64,000 nt of DNA from Anadara kagoshimensis (taxonomy: Eukaryota; Mollusca; Bivalvia; Arcoida; Arcidae): the NCBI GenBank assembly GCA_021292105.1, contig CM037872.1, forward strand, positions 14,224,791 to 14,288,790, in the 5' to 3' direction. The notes beneath the pieces are model-generated. The model worked only from the letters and a program-made list of their open reading frames with translations, made no database searches and was not told the origin of the DNA. Each line of letters begins with the position of its first letter. The first letter of the stretch is position 1. The translations under genes and the position numbers were made by a program. This document shows positions 44,910-58,216 of this stretch, piece by piece.

Positions 44910-46763
44910 GACAAATACCTGCCTACTAGTAGCTACTCTTGTCTAACGAGTAACTGGCTACTAGTAGCCACTTTTATCTCACAAGTAACTGCCAACTAGC
45001 AGCTAATTTTATCCCTCAAGTAACTGCCTACTAGTAGCCACTTTTATCCCACAAGTAACTGCCTACTAGTAGCCACTTTTATCCCACAAGTAACTGGCTA
45101 CTTGTGGCTTCTTTTATCCCATAAGTAACTGGCTACTAGTAGCCACTTTTATCCCTCAAGTTACTGGCTACTAGTAGCTACTTTTATCTCACAAGTAACT
45201 GCCTACTAGTAGCCACTTTTATATCACAAGTAACTGCCTACTAGTAGCCACTTTTATCTCACAAGTAACTGCCTACTAGTAGCTACTTTTATCTCACAAG
45301 TAACTGCCTACTAGTAGCCACTTTTATATCATAAGTCACTGGCTACTAGTAGCCACTTTTATCCCACAAGTAACTGCCTACTAGTAGCTACTTTTATCTC
45401 ACAAGTAACTGCCTACTAGTAGCCACTTTTATCTCACAAGTAACTGCCTACTAGTAGCCACTTTTATCCCACAAGTAACTGCCTATTATTAGCTACTTTT
45501 ATCCCACAAGTAACTGCCTACTAGTAGCTACTTTTATCTCACAAGTAACTGCCTATTATTAGCTACTTTTATCCCACAAGTAACTGCCTATTATTAGCTA
45601 CTTTTATCCCACAAGTAACTGCCTACTAGTAGCTACTTTTATCTCACAAGTAACTGCCTATTATTAGCTACTTTTATCCCACAAGTAACTGCCTATTATT
45701 AGCTACTTTTATCCCACAAGTAACTGCCTACTAGTAGCTACTTTTATCTCACAAGTAACTGCCTACTAGTAGCTACTTTTATCTCACAAGTAACTGCCTA
45801 TTATTAGCTACTTTTATCCCACAAGTAACTGCCTATTATTAGCTACTTTTATCCCACAAGTAACTGCCTACTAGTAGCCACTTTTATCCCACAAGTAACT
45901 GCCTATTAGTAGCTACTTTTATCTCACAAGTAACTGCCTATTAGTAGCTACTTTTATCTCACAAGTAACTGCCTACTAGTAGCTACTTTTATCTCACAAG
46001 TAACTGCCTATTAGTAGCTACTTTTATCTCACAAGTAACTGCCTATTATTAGCTACTTTTATCTCACAAGTAACTGCCTATTAGTAGCTACTTTTATTCT
46101 CACAAGTAACTGCCTATTAGTAGCTACTTTTTATCTCACAAGTAACTGCCTATTAGTAGCTACTTTTATCCACAAGTAACTGACTATTAGTAGCTACTTT
46201 TATCTCACAAGTAACTGCCTACTAGTAGCTACTTTTATCTCACAAGTAACTGCCTATTATTAGCTACTTTTATCCCACAAGTAACTGCCTATTATTAGCT
46301 ACTTTTATCCCACAAGTAACTGCCTACTAGTAGCTACTTTTATCTCACAAGTAACTGCCTATTAGTAGCTACTTTTATCTCACAAGTAACTGCCTATTAG
46401 TAGCTACTTTTATCTCACAAGTAACTGCCTACTAGTAGCTACTTTTATCTCACAAGTAACTGCCTACTAGTAGCTACTTTTATCTCACAAGTAACTGCCT
46501 ATTATTAGCTACTTTTATCTCACAAGTAACTGCCTATTAGTAGCTACTTTTATCTCACAAGTAACTGCCTATTAGTAGCTACTTTTATCTCACAAGTAAC
46601 TGCCTATTAGTAGCTACTTTTATCCCACAAGTAACTGCCTACTAGTAGCTACTTTTATCTCACAAGTAACTGCCTATTAGTAGCTACTTTTATCCCTCAA
46701 GTAACTGCCTACTAGTAGCTACTTTTATCTCACAAGTAACTGCCTATTAGTAGCTACTTTTGA
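44910..46763. repeat. 35-bp minisatellite, about 53 copies
   Basis: The unit is AAGTAACTGCCTACTAGTAG plus CTACTTTTATCTCAC. CTACTAGTAG is a perfect 10-bp palindrome; variants CTATTATTAG and CTATTAGTAG break it. The oldest-looking, most varied units are at the low-coordinate end. Confidence 0.97.
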
Positions 46764-46804
46764 CCCAGAGAAAGGCAAACAATTAAAGAACGGATTTAAA
46801 AAAA

Positions 46805-46817
46805 ACTCAGAGCATGA

Positions 46818-46849
<32 letters not shown>

Positions 46850-47077
46850 ATACACCGTGAAGACACGCACACACACTCTTATCTCGATATACACCTTGGA
46901 CACACACACACACATCAACTTACCTTGACATATACTTTGCACACATACATACACAGACACACACGCACAATTCGTGCACACACAGACAGTGAAATGCACC
47001 TACAACACACACGGACACACATGCACACACTGACATATATACTTAACGTATACATAAACGTTGTGATGCTTAACACT

Positions 47078-47114
<37 letters not shown>

Positions 47115-47545
47115 ACCTCGACATACACCTTGGACACACGCACATCATCTTACCTCGGCATACACTTTGCACGCAGACTCGCACAATCCGTGTACACACA
47201 CACACAGTGAAATGCACCTACAACACACAATGACACACATGCACACACTGGCATACTTAACTGTACATAAACGTTGTGGTACTTAACACTGACACACACA
47301 TATATACACACACTTACCTCGACATACACCTTGGATACACGCACTTCAGCTTACCCCGACATACACTTTGCACACATACACAAACACGCGTGCACACACA
47401 ATCCATTCACACACACAAAATCCATGCACACACATGCCGTGACATGCACATAAAACACACGCGCACACAATGACATACTTAATGCAAACATAAATGTTGT
47501 GGTGCTTAACACCGACACACACACACATACACTGGCACGCGCGTG
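46805..47545. repeat. CA-rich repeat, second copy, with about three ~220-bp higher-order units
   Basis: Marker phrases TACACCTTGGA, ATACACTTTGCAC and TTGTGGTGCTTAACAC recur at about 215-225-bp steps, joined by (CA)n tracts. All open frames here are microsatellite translations. Confidence 0.9.
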
Positions 47546-49270
47546 CACATGTTATGTTTTTCTTATAACAGATTAATGGTGACAATGATTTTACATGCTG
47601 AGTTTAGAGATTTAAATGGTTGAGAGGCATCGTGACAACTAGTAACACCCAAACGATGAATTATTGATAAAGAGTGTTCAGAGATTTACAACATCTGAGG
47701 ATGGTTGGTTGCGGTGTATATAAATAACGGTACCGTGTCAACCGAAAACAATCATATTGATGAATTATTGATAAAGATTTATACAGGAATGAGTTCAGAG
47801 ATTTACAACCTGAAAGGAAACAGATGATGAATGGTCGGTAGTTTTACATCACATCAATTTCTCAAATATGTTCCGTATGGTGCGCAACTCCTGATCTAGT
47901 TTGCATACATCATTTTAAATTAATTAAATTGGCAACGGACATGTAAACTTGTATCTTGACAACGAGTAAAACCCACGACAATAGTACAATGGCCCTTCTC
48001 ATTAATCAAGTTGAACCCCGAACCATAGGTCCTTGTGATTAAAAGCTAATGCTCCTAGCCACTAGACAACTGTAGCACAGGGAAATTGAACCCTGGACCA
48101 TAGGCAACTTGTGATAAAAGGCTCATGCCTTAACCACTAGGCAACCGTAGCCCAGGGGCAGATGATGGCTATTGCATGCAGCAGAACATCAACTGTACAA
48201 TACAACAGAAAGAAATCAGAAAGCTAAAAGCCAGAAATATAAGAATTGAGAGAGCGCCCCGTTAAGGCCGAGTGGTCGAATATCCATCACGGAAATACTC
48301 AACCACCTTCCAGTTTGACATCGGAAACTGCTCCGACATCTACACTATCCTGTTAGGAACAGCGCGGGAAGTATTGCTGGTCATCTTCGAACAAAGTTGT
48401 GTTATATAAAGAAACCTGATTTAACTTCGTTGTGGTGTCGTATAATAATTTATTTGAAATTTACTTTGTAAATGCGTGTTTTATTATACGTTTAATGTAG
48501 ATATAAAGATAAAATATAATATATTTTTGTGTTAATTGATTTCATCACATGTTGTCCACTTATTGAAATATCAGATAAAATACAATTAAATTTTTTCTTA
48601 ATTTAACCATACCACATAACTCTTCTCTTACAAAAAATGTTAAAGAATGGTGAACACAGTTCCAGGTGGAAAACGTGCACGATTTACTTCTACGATTAAT
48701 TACATGTACCTGTAAAACTTGACCCAGAGAAATACGGACAATTAAACAACGTGAGTTTTGTATATCTTTAAAAAATAAATACCCAAGCTACTCGTCTTGA
48801 ATGTGAAAAACGATTAAAACAATGTGTACTTGAACCTACCAAATGTGTAAGTATATATATTGAAGCTTGAATGTTTGAATATTTGGTATCAAATGACGCA
48901 GAATTGAATATACTTCATTATGATAAACTCGAATTTTGAATATCTTAAAAATAAATACCCAGCGACTTTTCTTGAATGCGAAAATTGAGAAAAATTGTAC
49001 TTGAACCCAACACCCCCACCCCCGGTTTTTTAAACGAATGTGAGCGTTTTGAAGCTTGTATGTTTGAATAATTGGACTCAGATGATGCAGAATTTAATAT
49101 GTTTTATAATGATATACTTGAATTTTGAATATCTTAAAAATAAATACCCAGCTACTCGTTTTGAATGTTACGTAGATATGAAAATTGTTGGGACTATATT
49201 CGTCGTACAAGAAAATGTTCGGAAATATAGTGATCTATCTCTAAATTCCATAAGTAGGTAGTAATCAGCA
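47546..49270. repeat. Duplicated segment, copy 2
   Basis: Collinear with 43491-44909 but about 300 bp longer. The stretch with CTTGAACC and GAATATCTTAAAAATAAATA is duplicated locally (48770-48965 against 48965-49150). It includes tRNA-like heads at about 48010-48160. Confidence 0.85.
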
Positions 49271-50073
49271 GCTTCTACAACAAATAACTGCCTACTAATA
49301 GCTACTTTTATCCCACATGTAACTGGCTACTAACTAACTTTTCTTGTACAAGTAGCCAGTTACTAGTAGCTAAATTTTCTTATACAAATAGCCAGTTACT
49401 AGTAGCTAACTTTTCTTTTACAAGTAGCCAGTTACTAGTAGCTAACTTTTCTTATACAAGTAGCCAGTTACCCGGTACTTGTAGCTAACTTTTCGTATAC
49501 AAGTAGCCAGTTACTAGTAGCTAACTTTTCTTAAACAAGTAACCAGTTACTAGTAGCTAACTTTTCTTTTACCAGTAGCCAGTTACTAGTAGCTAACTTT
49601 TGTTTTACCAGTAGTCAGTTACTAGTAGCTAACTTTTCTTATACCAGTAGCCAGTTACTAGTAGCTAACTTTTCTTATACCAGTAGCCAGTTACTAGTAG
49701 CTAACTTTTCTTTTACCAGTAGCCAGTTACTAGTAGCTAACTTTTCTTTTACCAGTAGTCAGTTACTAGTAGCTAACTTTTCTTATACCAGTAGCCAGTT
49801 ACTAGTAGCTAACTTTTCTTATACAAGTAACCAGTTACTAGTAGCTAACTTTTCTTTGACCAGTAGCCAGTTACTAGTAGCTAACTTTTCTTCTACAAGT
49901 AGCCAGTTACTAGTAGCTAACTTTTCTTATACCAGTAGCCAGTTACTAGTAGCTAACTTTTCTTATACAAGTAACCAGTTACTAGTAGCTAACTTTTCTT
50001 TTACCAGTAGCCAGTTACTAGTAGCTAACTTTTCTTCTACAAGTAGCCAGTTACTAGAAGCTAACTTTACCTA
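49271..50073. repeat. 36-bp minisatellite, about 22 copies
   Basis: The unit is CCAGTTACTAGTAGCTAACT plus TTTCTTATACCAGTAG. It occupies the same place after copy 2 as the 35-bp array does after copy 1 and shares the ACTAGTAGCTA core. The first units still read like the 35-bp array (AACTGCCTACTAATAGCTAC). Confidence 0.96.
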
Positions 50074-50239
50074 TCTTCTTAAAAGTACAAAAATAAGAGT
50101 ATTCTCAAAATCTTAATTTACAATAATCGTATTTAAGCTTAACTGACAATTTAGCCACACAAAGCATGCGTTGTTTAAGTTTGAGTAACTGGTACTTGAA
50201 CTTCAAACTTACGTTTATGACGTTCTCCCCGCTAATTTT

Positions 50240-50500
50240 AGGGCCTCGGTGGTCGAGTGGTCTAAGGCGTGTTTACGGGTCACAGGGCCTCTACAGCGGC
50301 GTGTTTACGGGTCACAGGGCCTCTACAGCGGCGTGTTTACGCAGGGCTTCTAACAACCTAGGTTCGAATCCCACTAAGGTCAGAACCTATACTAGTGTAA
50401 GAAAGTTTGTTAGTTGGCTTGTCGAAGGTCGGTTGTTTTCCTCTGCCATCCATGGCCACCTATAAATATTATAAAAAATCTTGACTATGGGGTGAAACTC
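50240..50500 (+). mobile_element. SINE family B copy with internally duplicated tRNA head
   Basis: GGCCTCGGTGGTCGAGTGGT and TAGGTTCGAATCCCAC make a Leu/Ser-tRNA-like head. Between them GTGTTTACGGGTCACAGGGC and CTCTACAGCGGC (32 bp) occurs twice in tandem plus a partial third copy. The body matches 27806-28025. Confidence 0.75.
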
Positions 50501-50801
50501 CATTACGCCATTCACTCCGCTAGTTCTAAATAGTGTAGACAATGATGTTACCTGCAGTCTGGTGACAGTGAACCTACTCTTTGAACAACCTCATTTGCAT
50601 ATTCAACTCCCGAGCCAGACCAAAGGCATTGTGTTTTTAAACACAAGTGCTACCTTTTAAGGCTTAGTTCCCTTATCAATTTTGACCTCCCATTATTTCT
50701 GTTAAAAGTATAATTTGACACTATGTTAAGCGTTTATTTTATTGATAATTAGCCCGCATACGCCAATGCAATGCATGCGTGCAATAACTCGAGATGGCTT
50801 T

Positions 50802-50899
50802 GTCATGTGCTACTTTTAAATTTTTATAAAATAACGCATTCAAAAGTAGCACTACATTTGAATGCGTTATTTGATAAAAATTCAAAAGTAACACATGAC
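50802..50899. repeat. 98-bp palindrome, arms about 47 bp
   Basis: The left arm GTCATGTGCTACTTTTAAAT and the right arm ending ACACATGAC are inverted copies, including AATAACGCATTCAAA. They meet at TAGCACTAC. Confidence 0.9.
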
Positions 50900-51599
50900 A
50901 GCTTTTAAAATATTCTTTTCAAGTCTTTTTGATATGGCCGTATTACCAAAAATGCAAAACTGTTCTATAGATCTGAAAAAAATTACGACTTTGTTTCAGA
51001 CCAATCAACAAAAGTGCAACGTGTTTTATCCACAAACAGCGTACGTTTTGTCCATGCGTAAACAGATTGGTTATTAGAATCTATTTTCGTATTTAAAAGG
51101 TCACGGTAGACCATTTTCGTTTAATTAGTTATAATTTGACCATTTTACACATGTAAAAGTTTTCAGTAAACTATGAGATCCCAAATTCTAGACCTATTAT
51201 TGCCTTCCTTTTTATGAAAAGCTGAATAGAGTAATACTAACGAAAGATCCCAGTGATAATTACCGATTGATGATGGGAATGCATGAGCAGGACAGGCTTC
51301 TAATCTTTAAACGGTTGAGATTTCCTAAAATTATATACTTCCTTATTGTGTGTGTAAAGTTTAATAGGGTGATACTGAAGAAAGATCCGACTCATCCAAA
51401 CCACCTCAATTTCATAATGTAAAAAAATCGCAATATTTAAAACATATTAGATTTTGTCTCCTTTAGGCATACAAGATGCTTCTAGAATTATAAATCACCT
51501 GCATTAAGCGTTTGATAGCCTAACTCTTGATACAGTGACTTTTTTTAGATGCGGTGGACTATTAACTCGACACCTAATAGAATCTACCGTGTTATAAGG

Positions 51600-51800
51600 C
51601 ATAGAAAGGGACTTCATTAAGCGTAAGGTTTTTATGGTCTCAATTTAGATTTCACACATGGCGTGTGTCGATTGCTACACAGGCTCGATGTGCTTATCCT
51701 TCCGGAGCACCAGGCCACACTTCCTTGGCGGAAGGTCATGTGTTTAATTTAACTCAATATCCGTTTTCAAAGTTTTTACTTTTTTGTTTTTTTTTTTTGG
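51600..51800 (+). mobile_element. Retroelement 3'-end remnant (copy 2)
   Basis: Phrases CACACATGGCGTGTGT, CCGGAGCACCAGGCCACACT and AAAGTTTTTACTTT follow the order of the 59640-60345 remnant. Confidence 0.6.
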
Positions 51801-54329
51801 GGGGGGGGGGTGTGATTTGGACATAAAGAAGTTAAATATGAGCCAGTGGTCAGCATGCTTTTTTCGAGTTTATGGAGCTTTACTAAGTATGTGAAGCTGC
51901 TTGTTGACATTGTTCCTCATTCAAAGTCCCATTGATGGAATGGCTACACGTGGAATGGTTTTCTGTAAGTAAGTCATCTTAGAACCAAAATCTATTTGGT
52001 CCATTAAAAACTAAAAATAACATTACAAAGTGTATGTAGGGCATGTAATATTTGAAATATAAACAGGGCTAACAAGTACACGATAGTCAGATGTAGTCTG
52101 CTTCGTTCACTCCGCATTACCAAAGTGTTCGGCAATTTGCCAAATACGAGCATCCCTAGTAACATAGAGATACAGAGCCTGTTGTATTTACGTAGATCTA
52201 TAACTAAATATAACTCCAACCGTGTGATGTTTTGTTTACATTTTTTCTTTGACAAGAATCTGACTTGATTCCAAAGAACAAATTCTTAATACTGCCATGA
52301 CGTAAAATCTTCTACGTTCTAACTCTGGTCTTAACAGAAATCCCGCCAAAATACTACCTAGCTATGATGATCTCATATCTTTGAGGTGTAAAGATGCTGC
52401 ACAATTAGACAAAGGGGAGACATACCTGACTCATAACGGCGTATTTAGAAGTTGATAACAAAACATTTCATAGCTTGGAACTTATTACTGTGGTTTAAAT
52501 ACCTGAAGTTTGGTGAGTTTGTTTCCGTTATTTTAAAATTTGTTTGATTGTATCTTGTCCATGTTCATATTTATTTATTTATTTATTTATTTATTATTTA
52601 TTATTATTCATTTATTTAATGTTTGCAAATACGTTCAAGACATTTTTCATCAACTTTAGAGTGTATATTGATATAACATGTTTATCAGCATTGCAGTTCA
52701 AATCCTTTGAGGTTGTGAGATTTGAAAGAAAAAAATTGCAATGTCAAGGTCAGTTATTTTACTAATTTGTACTTCCAAACACCCCAAATTAAGTCAGTTA
52801 GATAATGTATCAGGACAATGTTTGAGACAAAGGTTACAGAAGGATATATCTATATAAGACTATTACCCTATGGGTTTTTTTCATCGATCAATCAGTTATG
52901 TTGTTAAGGGGAGGTATCTTTTAGACCCCTGCAGTTATCTCGTCTATGTATTTTATTACTCTAACGCTGGGTCGAGTTGTGCTATACGTTTTCTATTTTG
53001 GTATTTTGATTGGTATACGCATTACAAAATTCCTTGTTTTAATCATATCCTGGCTAGTTTCCATGGTTTATACATGTGGCTGGTTATCAATTGAGTTATG
53101 AGGAAATACATCTGGTTAATACACAATAATAGGAAATAAACCTCCAATGTAAGCAGAACACACCACTACCCTATAACGTTCTGCTGGCAGTGCATTCCTT
53201 TATAGACTGTGTATTTAACTGGATTAACAGGAGGCTTATTGTGTGCCAATTTTGAATTTTCATGAAATACCATAATTTAAGCTAATAACAAGTTATTACT
53301 GAAATGGGATGCCGTTTCAAAAGTGCGCCCTTGGAAACGAACCCCAACTTCGAAATCCTTGCAGGATATCCCCAACCATGGACTTGATCAAATGACGAAA
53401 TACCCCATGACATACCTACTTCAACCAAAGGTGGTTTCTGTGAAATTTCATAAAGATGTATTTAATAATTTTCGAGAAAAGTAGCGGACAATATGTTGGC
53501 GGAATACTTAGGATAAACACTATATGTCCCCACTTCGTTGGGGAGGGGGGGGGGCATTAAAATTAAAGTAACACATGGCGGTTCTGACATTTGTCTCCAA
53601 TGTATGATGACCGATATAAACCATCAAGTGTTTCTGTTATTGTCAAGTTTCTATTGTCAGTTTTCATATTAGTCGAACCTACCTTAAAGGCCACCTCTAT
53701 ATAAGGACCACTTGAGTTTAAAAACCAGTTAAATGTTATCCCAACCGATCTTTATTCATGTTATTTCAACCTCTATATAAGGGCTATCTGCCCACAAAAG
53801 CCACTTGGTTTGCCTTTATAGACAGGTTTGACTGTAATTTAGAAAGTTGACAAGTGTAACTTTTTTTATTGTCACATTCCTTTATGGACATTCGTCATTG
53901 TCAGGTTTCTACGGTCAGTTTTCATATACTAGGATATCCAATGTTATTTTTAACATTTTAGAAAGCTGACAACATTCTTTACAAAACTCTTACAGGTTTC
54001 ATATTAGAAAGGAATGTGACAATGAGAAAAGTAACAATAATGTTCTAAATAGTAAGAACGTTAGAGAAATGTGAAAACTAACAATAGAAACTCGACAATG
54101 ACAAAACACACTTCTCTTCAACAAGAAATGTAACATGACGGCGGATCGTACCAACGTGACCTTGGTTACAAGTTACTAATTGATTTCACTGGAAATGTAA
54201 GATGAATTAAAATGATAAAGGATATTCAGTTTGCGTATTAGGTATAGCGTCCCACAAAATGACTTCACGCGCTAAAATACCATTCAACGAAATTAACAAA
54301 AATTGCCAAAACATTTTTCTTTGCCGTAT

Positions 54330-54545
54330 TATTATTAGCTGCTTACAAATAAATTGCTGACTCATGAATACTGCAATCACAGGCTGATCAAAGTCCTCAA
54401 TTTTTACGGCCGTCATCACTATATTTAGTGTCCTATCAAAAATTATCTTCCCGGAGCACCAGACCTCACTTCCCTGGTCTTGGTTTACGTGTTTAACCGC
54501 TTTTGACAGTTTTCAAAGTTTTCACCTTGCTTTTAAGTTGTTACT
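54330..54545 (+). mobile_element. Retroelement 3'-end remnant (copy 3)
   Basis: CTGCTTACAAATAAATTGCT, ACGGCCGTCATCACTAT and GGAGCACCAGACCTCACTTC match the 59640-60345 remnant, with an internal deletion. Confidence 0.6.
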
Positions 54546-56310
54546 TGAAGATGGTTGTGTTTGATTTCTATTTTGTATTGTACATTTTCAATTACTGATT
54601 CTATGTTTAACCCTGAGTAGATTTATTAAAAAATACAGAAAAGTTAAATGAGTCAAAACGAATTAAAATACGAAAAAATATATACCGCAGTGTTTCAGAC
54701 ATGCAGTTATTTCTGTCTATTTTCAGATACATTCGTTATTGTCTCATTTCGCTGGTATTGCTGGCAGAGAAAACTAAAGGTATGTAACGTCAAGGTGTGG
54801 GAGCAGAATCACACTCTTGTACACGCCTTAACGGTGTCAGATGTAATAACGGTTGATTATGACGATTTTTGATTACCGTGTAAATCAGCGGTACCCTCTG
54901 ACATCTCTCTTAGTAAACCCGTCACTATATGTTCAGTACATACCTGTAGAAATGTTTACACTTTACTAACTAATGTCAAATAGAACACTCATCTCGGTTC
55001 CTCGCGTTGGTTATATTTCAGTAGCGTTTCAGCAGCTGCTTTCTATCTCTTGGTAGTTTTCGGACACTATCTATCCATGTGACGCCCACTCGACAGCCAC
55101 ACTTTGACACTTTTTCGTTCTTTAGACAAACCTGTACTGTATCTAGAAGTGGATCACAATCGCGTGTGTATATAGATCTATACACGGATCACACAACAAT
55201 CACGAGGTATAGTGTTTATATTACATTATGTTAACATGTTGCTTAGTCACTCCTACTATGTTAACAACTCGCCTGCTTTTTTTTTTTTTTTTTTTGTCCC
55301 TATGCAATGTACCTTAATACGAATCAGTTACTTATCCCGTTGTTTGAACAAGTACATCATTTGTAATTAAGCATTTGGTGCCAAAAAAACATTCAAATAA
55401 TATGGTGACTGTTGTTCTCGATTGAAATTTTAAAATAAATTAACAATATGTAGCTCCAGTCCTTTATATTAAAAAAAATAATGTGCAAGACCAAGAGAAT
55501 TCAAATTCGGTGTGTTGTCCATTCTATTGTCAGATGCAGGGATACAACTGAAATACCAGTCAACGTTCTATTATTATATTGTATCTATCGCAAATTCATA
55601 ACTCTCCTAAATTGAGGGTAAAACCAACTGTTTAACCAAGCTGAAGATACCATTTAAACTTTCATCCTTTATATCTTCTGTAAAAATTTGAGCTGGGTCT
55701 TGGTACTTGGGCTCACATACCTTCAAGGAAAATGTGCATATCTATCAATGGTACATACGTTTTATCATTCGAGTTGGCTCATCGCTATTAGACTGAGAGC
55801 GAAACGAAATCTTTTTTCGCTTGATTTTACTGCTTTTTATGTATATACAGTTTGTCAATATTGGGAGATGTTTGTATATTGTACAATTGACAGAATGGCA
55901 AATGACATATTGGATTAATTAGATTGAAGATATAAAAAAAAGTATGTGCAAGCACAGGATTATTGGTTTATATGCACGCTACGTCACTGTTAAGTCAAAC
56001 TGGATATTGATAATACATCCCCCTAAATTGTGTTTAGTAAACAGAAAAAATAACAATCCATAAAGCCAAGCGAATGAAAACTCGCGAATTTGTCTGTTCC
56101 CATATATATGTATCACTTTAACACGCAAGTACGCAGTTGTTGTTATCAAAGAGCTTTCTACCCTTAAGAAGTCAAATTAAGATTTTTTAAAACCTCTTAA
56201 TTTATTTTCTGGAATTTTATGCTCACCGGGTTTCATTAAAATCCAAGTGTCAAAAAGGTATCCCAATATAATATCAATATTAATTAATTAATAGACATAT
56301 AGGATGTAAA

Positions 56311-57752
56311 AGAACATATACATGTAGACTTGGAACAAGCTTTACCGCATAGAACATATACATGTAGACTTGGAACAAGCTATACCGCAAAGAACATATA
56401 CATGTAGACTTAGAACAAGCTATACCGCAAAGAACATATACATGTAGACTTGGAACAAGCTATACCGCAAAGAACATATACATGTAGACTTGGAACAAGC
56501 TATACCGCAAAGAACATATACATGTAGACTTGGAACAAGCTATACCGCAAAGAACATATACATGTAGACTTAGAACAAGCTATACCGCATAGAACATATA
56601 CATGTAGACTTAGAACAAGCTATACCGCAAAGAACATATACATGTAGACTTGGAACAAGCTATACCGCATAGAACGTATACATGTAGACTTAGAACAAGC
56701 TATACCGCAAAGAACATATACATGTAGACTTGGAACAAGCTATACCGCAAAGAACATATACATGTAGACTTGGAACAAGCTATACCGCATGAACATATAC
56801 ATGTAGACTTGGAACAAGCTATACCGCAAAGAACATATACATGTAGACTTGGAACAAGCTATACCGCAAAGAACATATACATGTAGACTTGGAACAAGCT
56901 ATACCGCATAGAACATATACATGTAGACTTGGAACAAGCTATACCGCATAGAACATATACATGTAGACTTAGAACAAGCTATACCGCAAAGAACATATAC
57001 ATGTAGACTTGGAACAAGCTATACCGCAAAGAACATATACATGTAGACTTGGAACAAGCTATACCGCAAAGAACATATACATGTAGACTTGGAACAAGCT
57101 ATACCGCAAAGAACATATACATGTAGACTTGGAACAAGCTATACCGCAAAGAACATATACATGTAGACTTAGAACAAGCTATACCGCAAAGAACATATAC
57201 ATGTAGACTTGGAACAAGCTATACCGCAAAGAACATATACATGTAGACTTGGAACAAGCTATACCGCAAAGAACATATACATGTAGACTTGGAACAAGCT
57301 ATACCGCAAAGAACATATACATGTAGACTTGGAACAAGCTATACCGCAAAGAACATATACATGTAGACTTAAAACAAGCTATACCGCAAAGAACATATAC
57401 ATGTAGACTTGGAACAAGCTATACCGCAAAGAACATATACATGTAGACTTGGAACAAGCTATACCGCAAAGAACATATACATGTAGACTTGGAACAAGCT
57501 ATACCGCATAAGAACATATACATGTAGACTTGGAACAAGCTATACCGCAAAGAACATATACATGTAGACTTAGAACAAGCTATACCGCAAAGAACATATA
57601 CATGTAGACTTGGAACAAGCTATACCGCAAAGAACATATACATGTAGACTTGGAACAAGCTATACCGCAAAGAACATATACATGTAGACTTGGAACAAGC
57701 TATACCGCAAAGAACATATACATGTAGACTTGGAACAAGCTATACCGCATAG
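56311..57752. repeat. 40-bp minisatellite, 36 copies, very homogeneous
   Basis: The unit is AGAACATATACATGTAGACT plus TGGAACAAGCTATACCGCAA. It is nearly invariant (GG/AG and CAA/CAT variants), with one unit one base short (near 56790) and one a base long (near 57510). Confidence 0.97.
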
Positions 57753-58216
57753 AAAAAAATCTGAATAATTTTACATGATTCTTTTCCGCCTAATATAATG
57801 TATTCAAAATAAACTGTTTTTTGTTTATGATAAACAACAATGAATGGTTACTAGTATGTTTGCCAACATTTTGTTGTTACGTTGATGTTGCGTGGGATGC
57901 GGTTTATTGACATAACAACTGTTTACAAACTATCTATTTTTAGCAAAGGCATCTCTTTACTTTTTACAATTTGATTGATTGTATTTACAACAAATATTAA
58001 TAATAAATAACTAGTTTTATACTAGAGAAACTCATTCATATTAATGGTGTTCCTTTACTGACATACTGACATATTGATGTGTTAGACAGTCTTATTGCAT
58101 ACACATAATGTCCATGGTTTTCAGACTGTATTAGGCTGTAAAATAAGGTTGTAAAGATGTAGTGGGGGTCAAAAAGGTTTCTGTTGTAGAATATTGTAGA
58201 AGTAATTGTAGATTCA

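Larger units (their letters stand above)
50900..56300. other. Intergenic, no gene recognised; decayed repeats
   Basis: Seen: retroelement tails (51600-51800, 54330-54545), a TTTA/TTAT microsatellite (52565-52610), G- and T-homopolymers (51782-51811, 53540-53556, 55278-55296), and a CACCTCTATATAAGG repeat at 53690-53840 related to 24365-24480. No exon with homology was seen. Confidence 0.5.

Noticed and set aside
46725..47585. Long Cys/Val- or His/Thr-rich open frames on both strands
   Set aside because: They are translations of CA/TG microsatellite sequence.
49856..50116. Open frame with repeated SSQLLVANFS
   Set aside because: A 36-bp unit is divisible by three, so the satellite stays open by periodicity alone.
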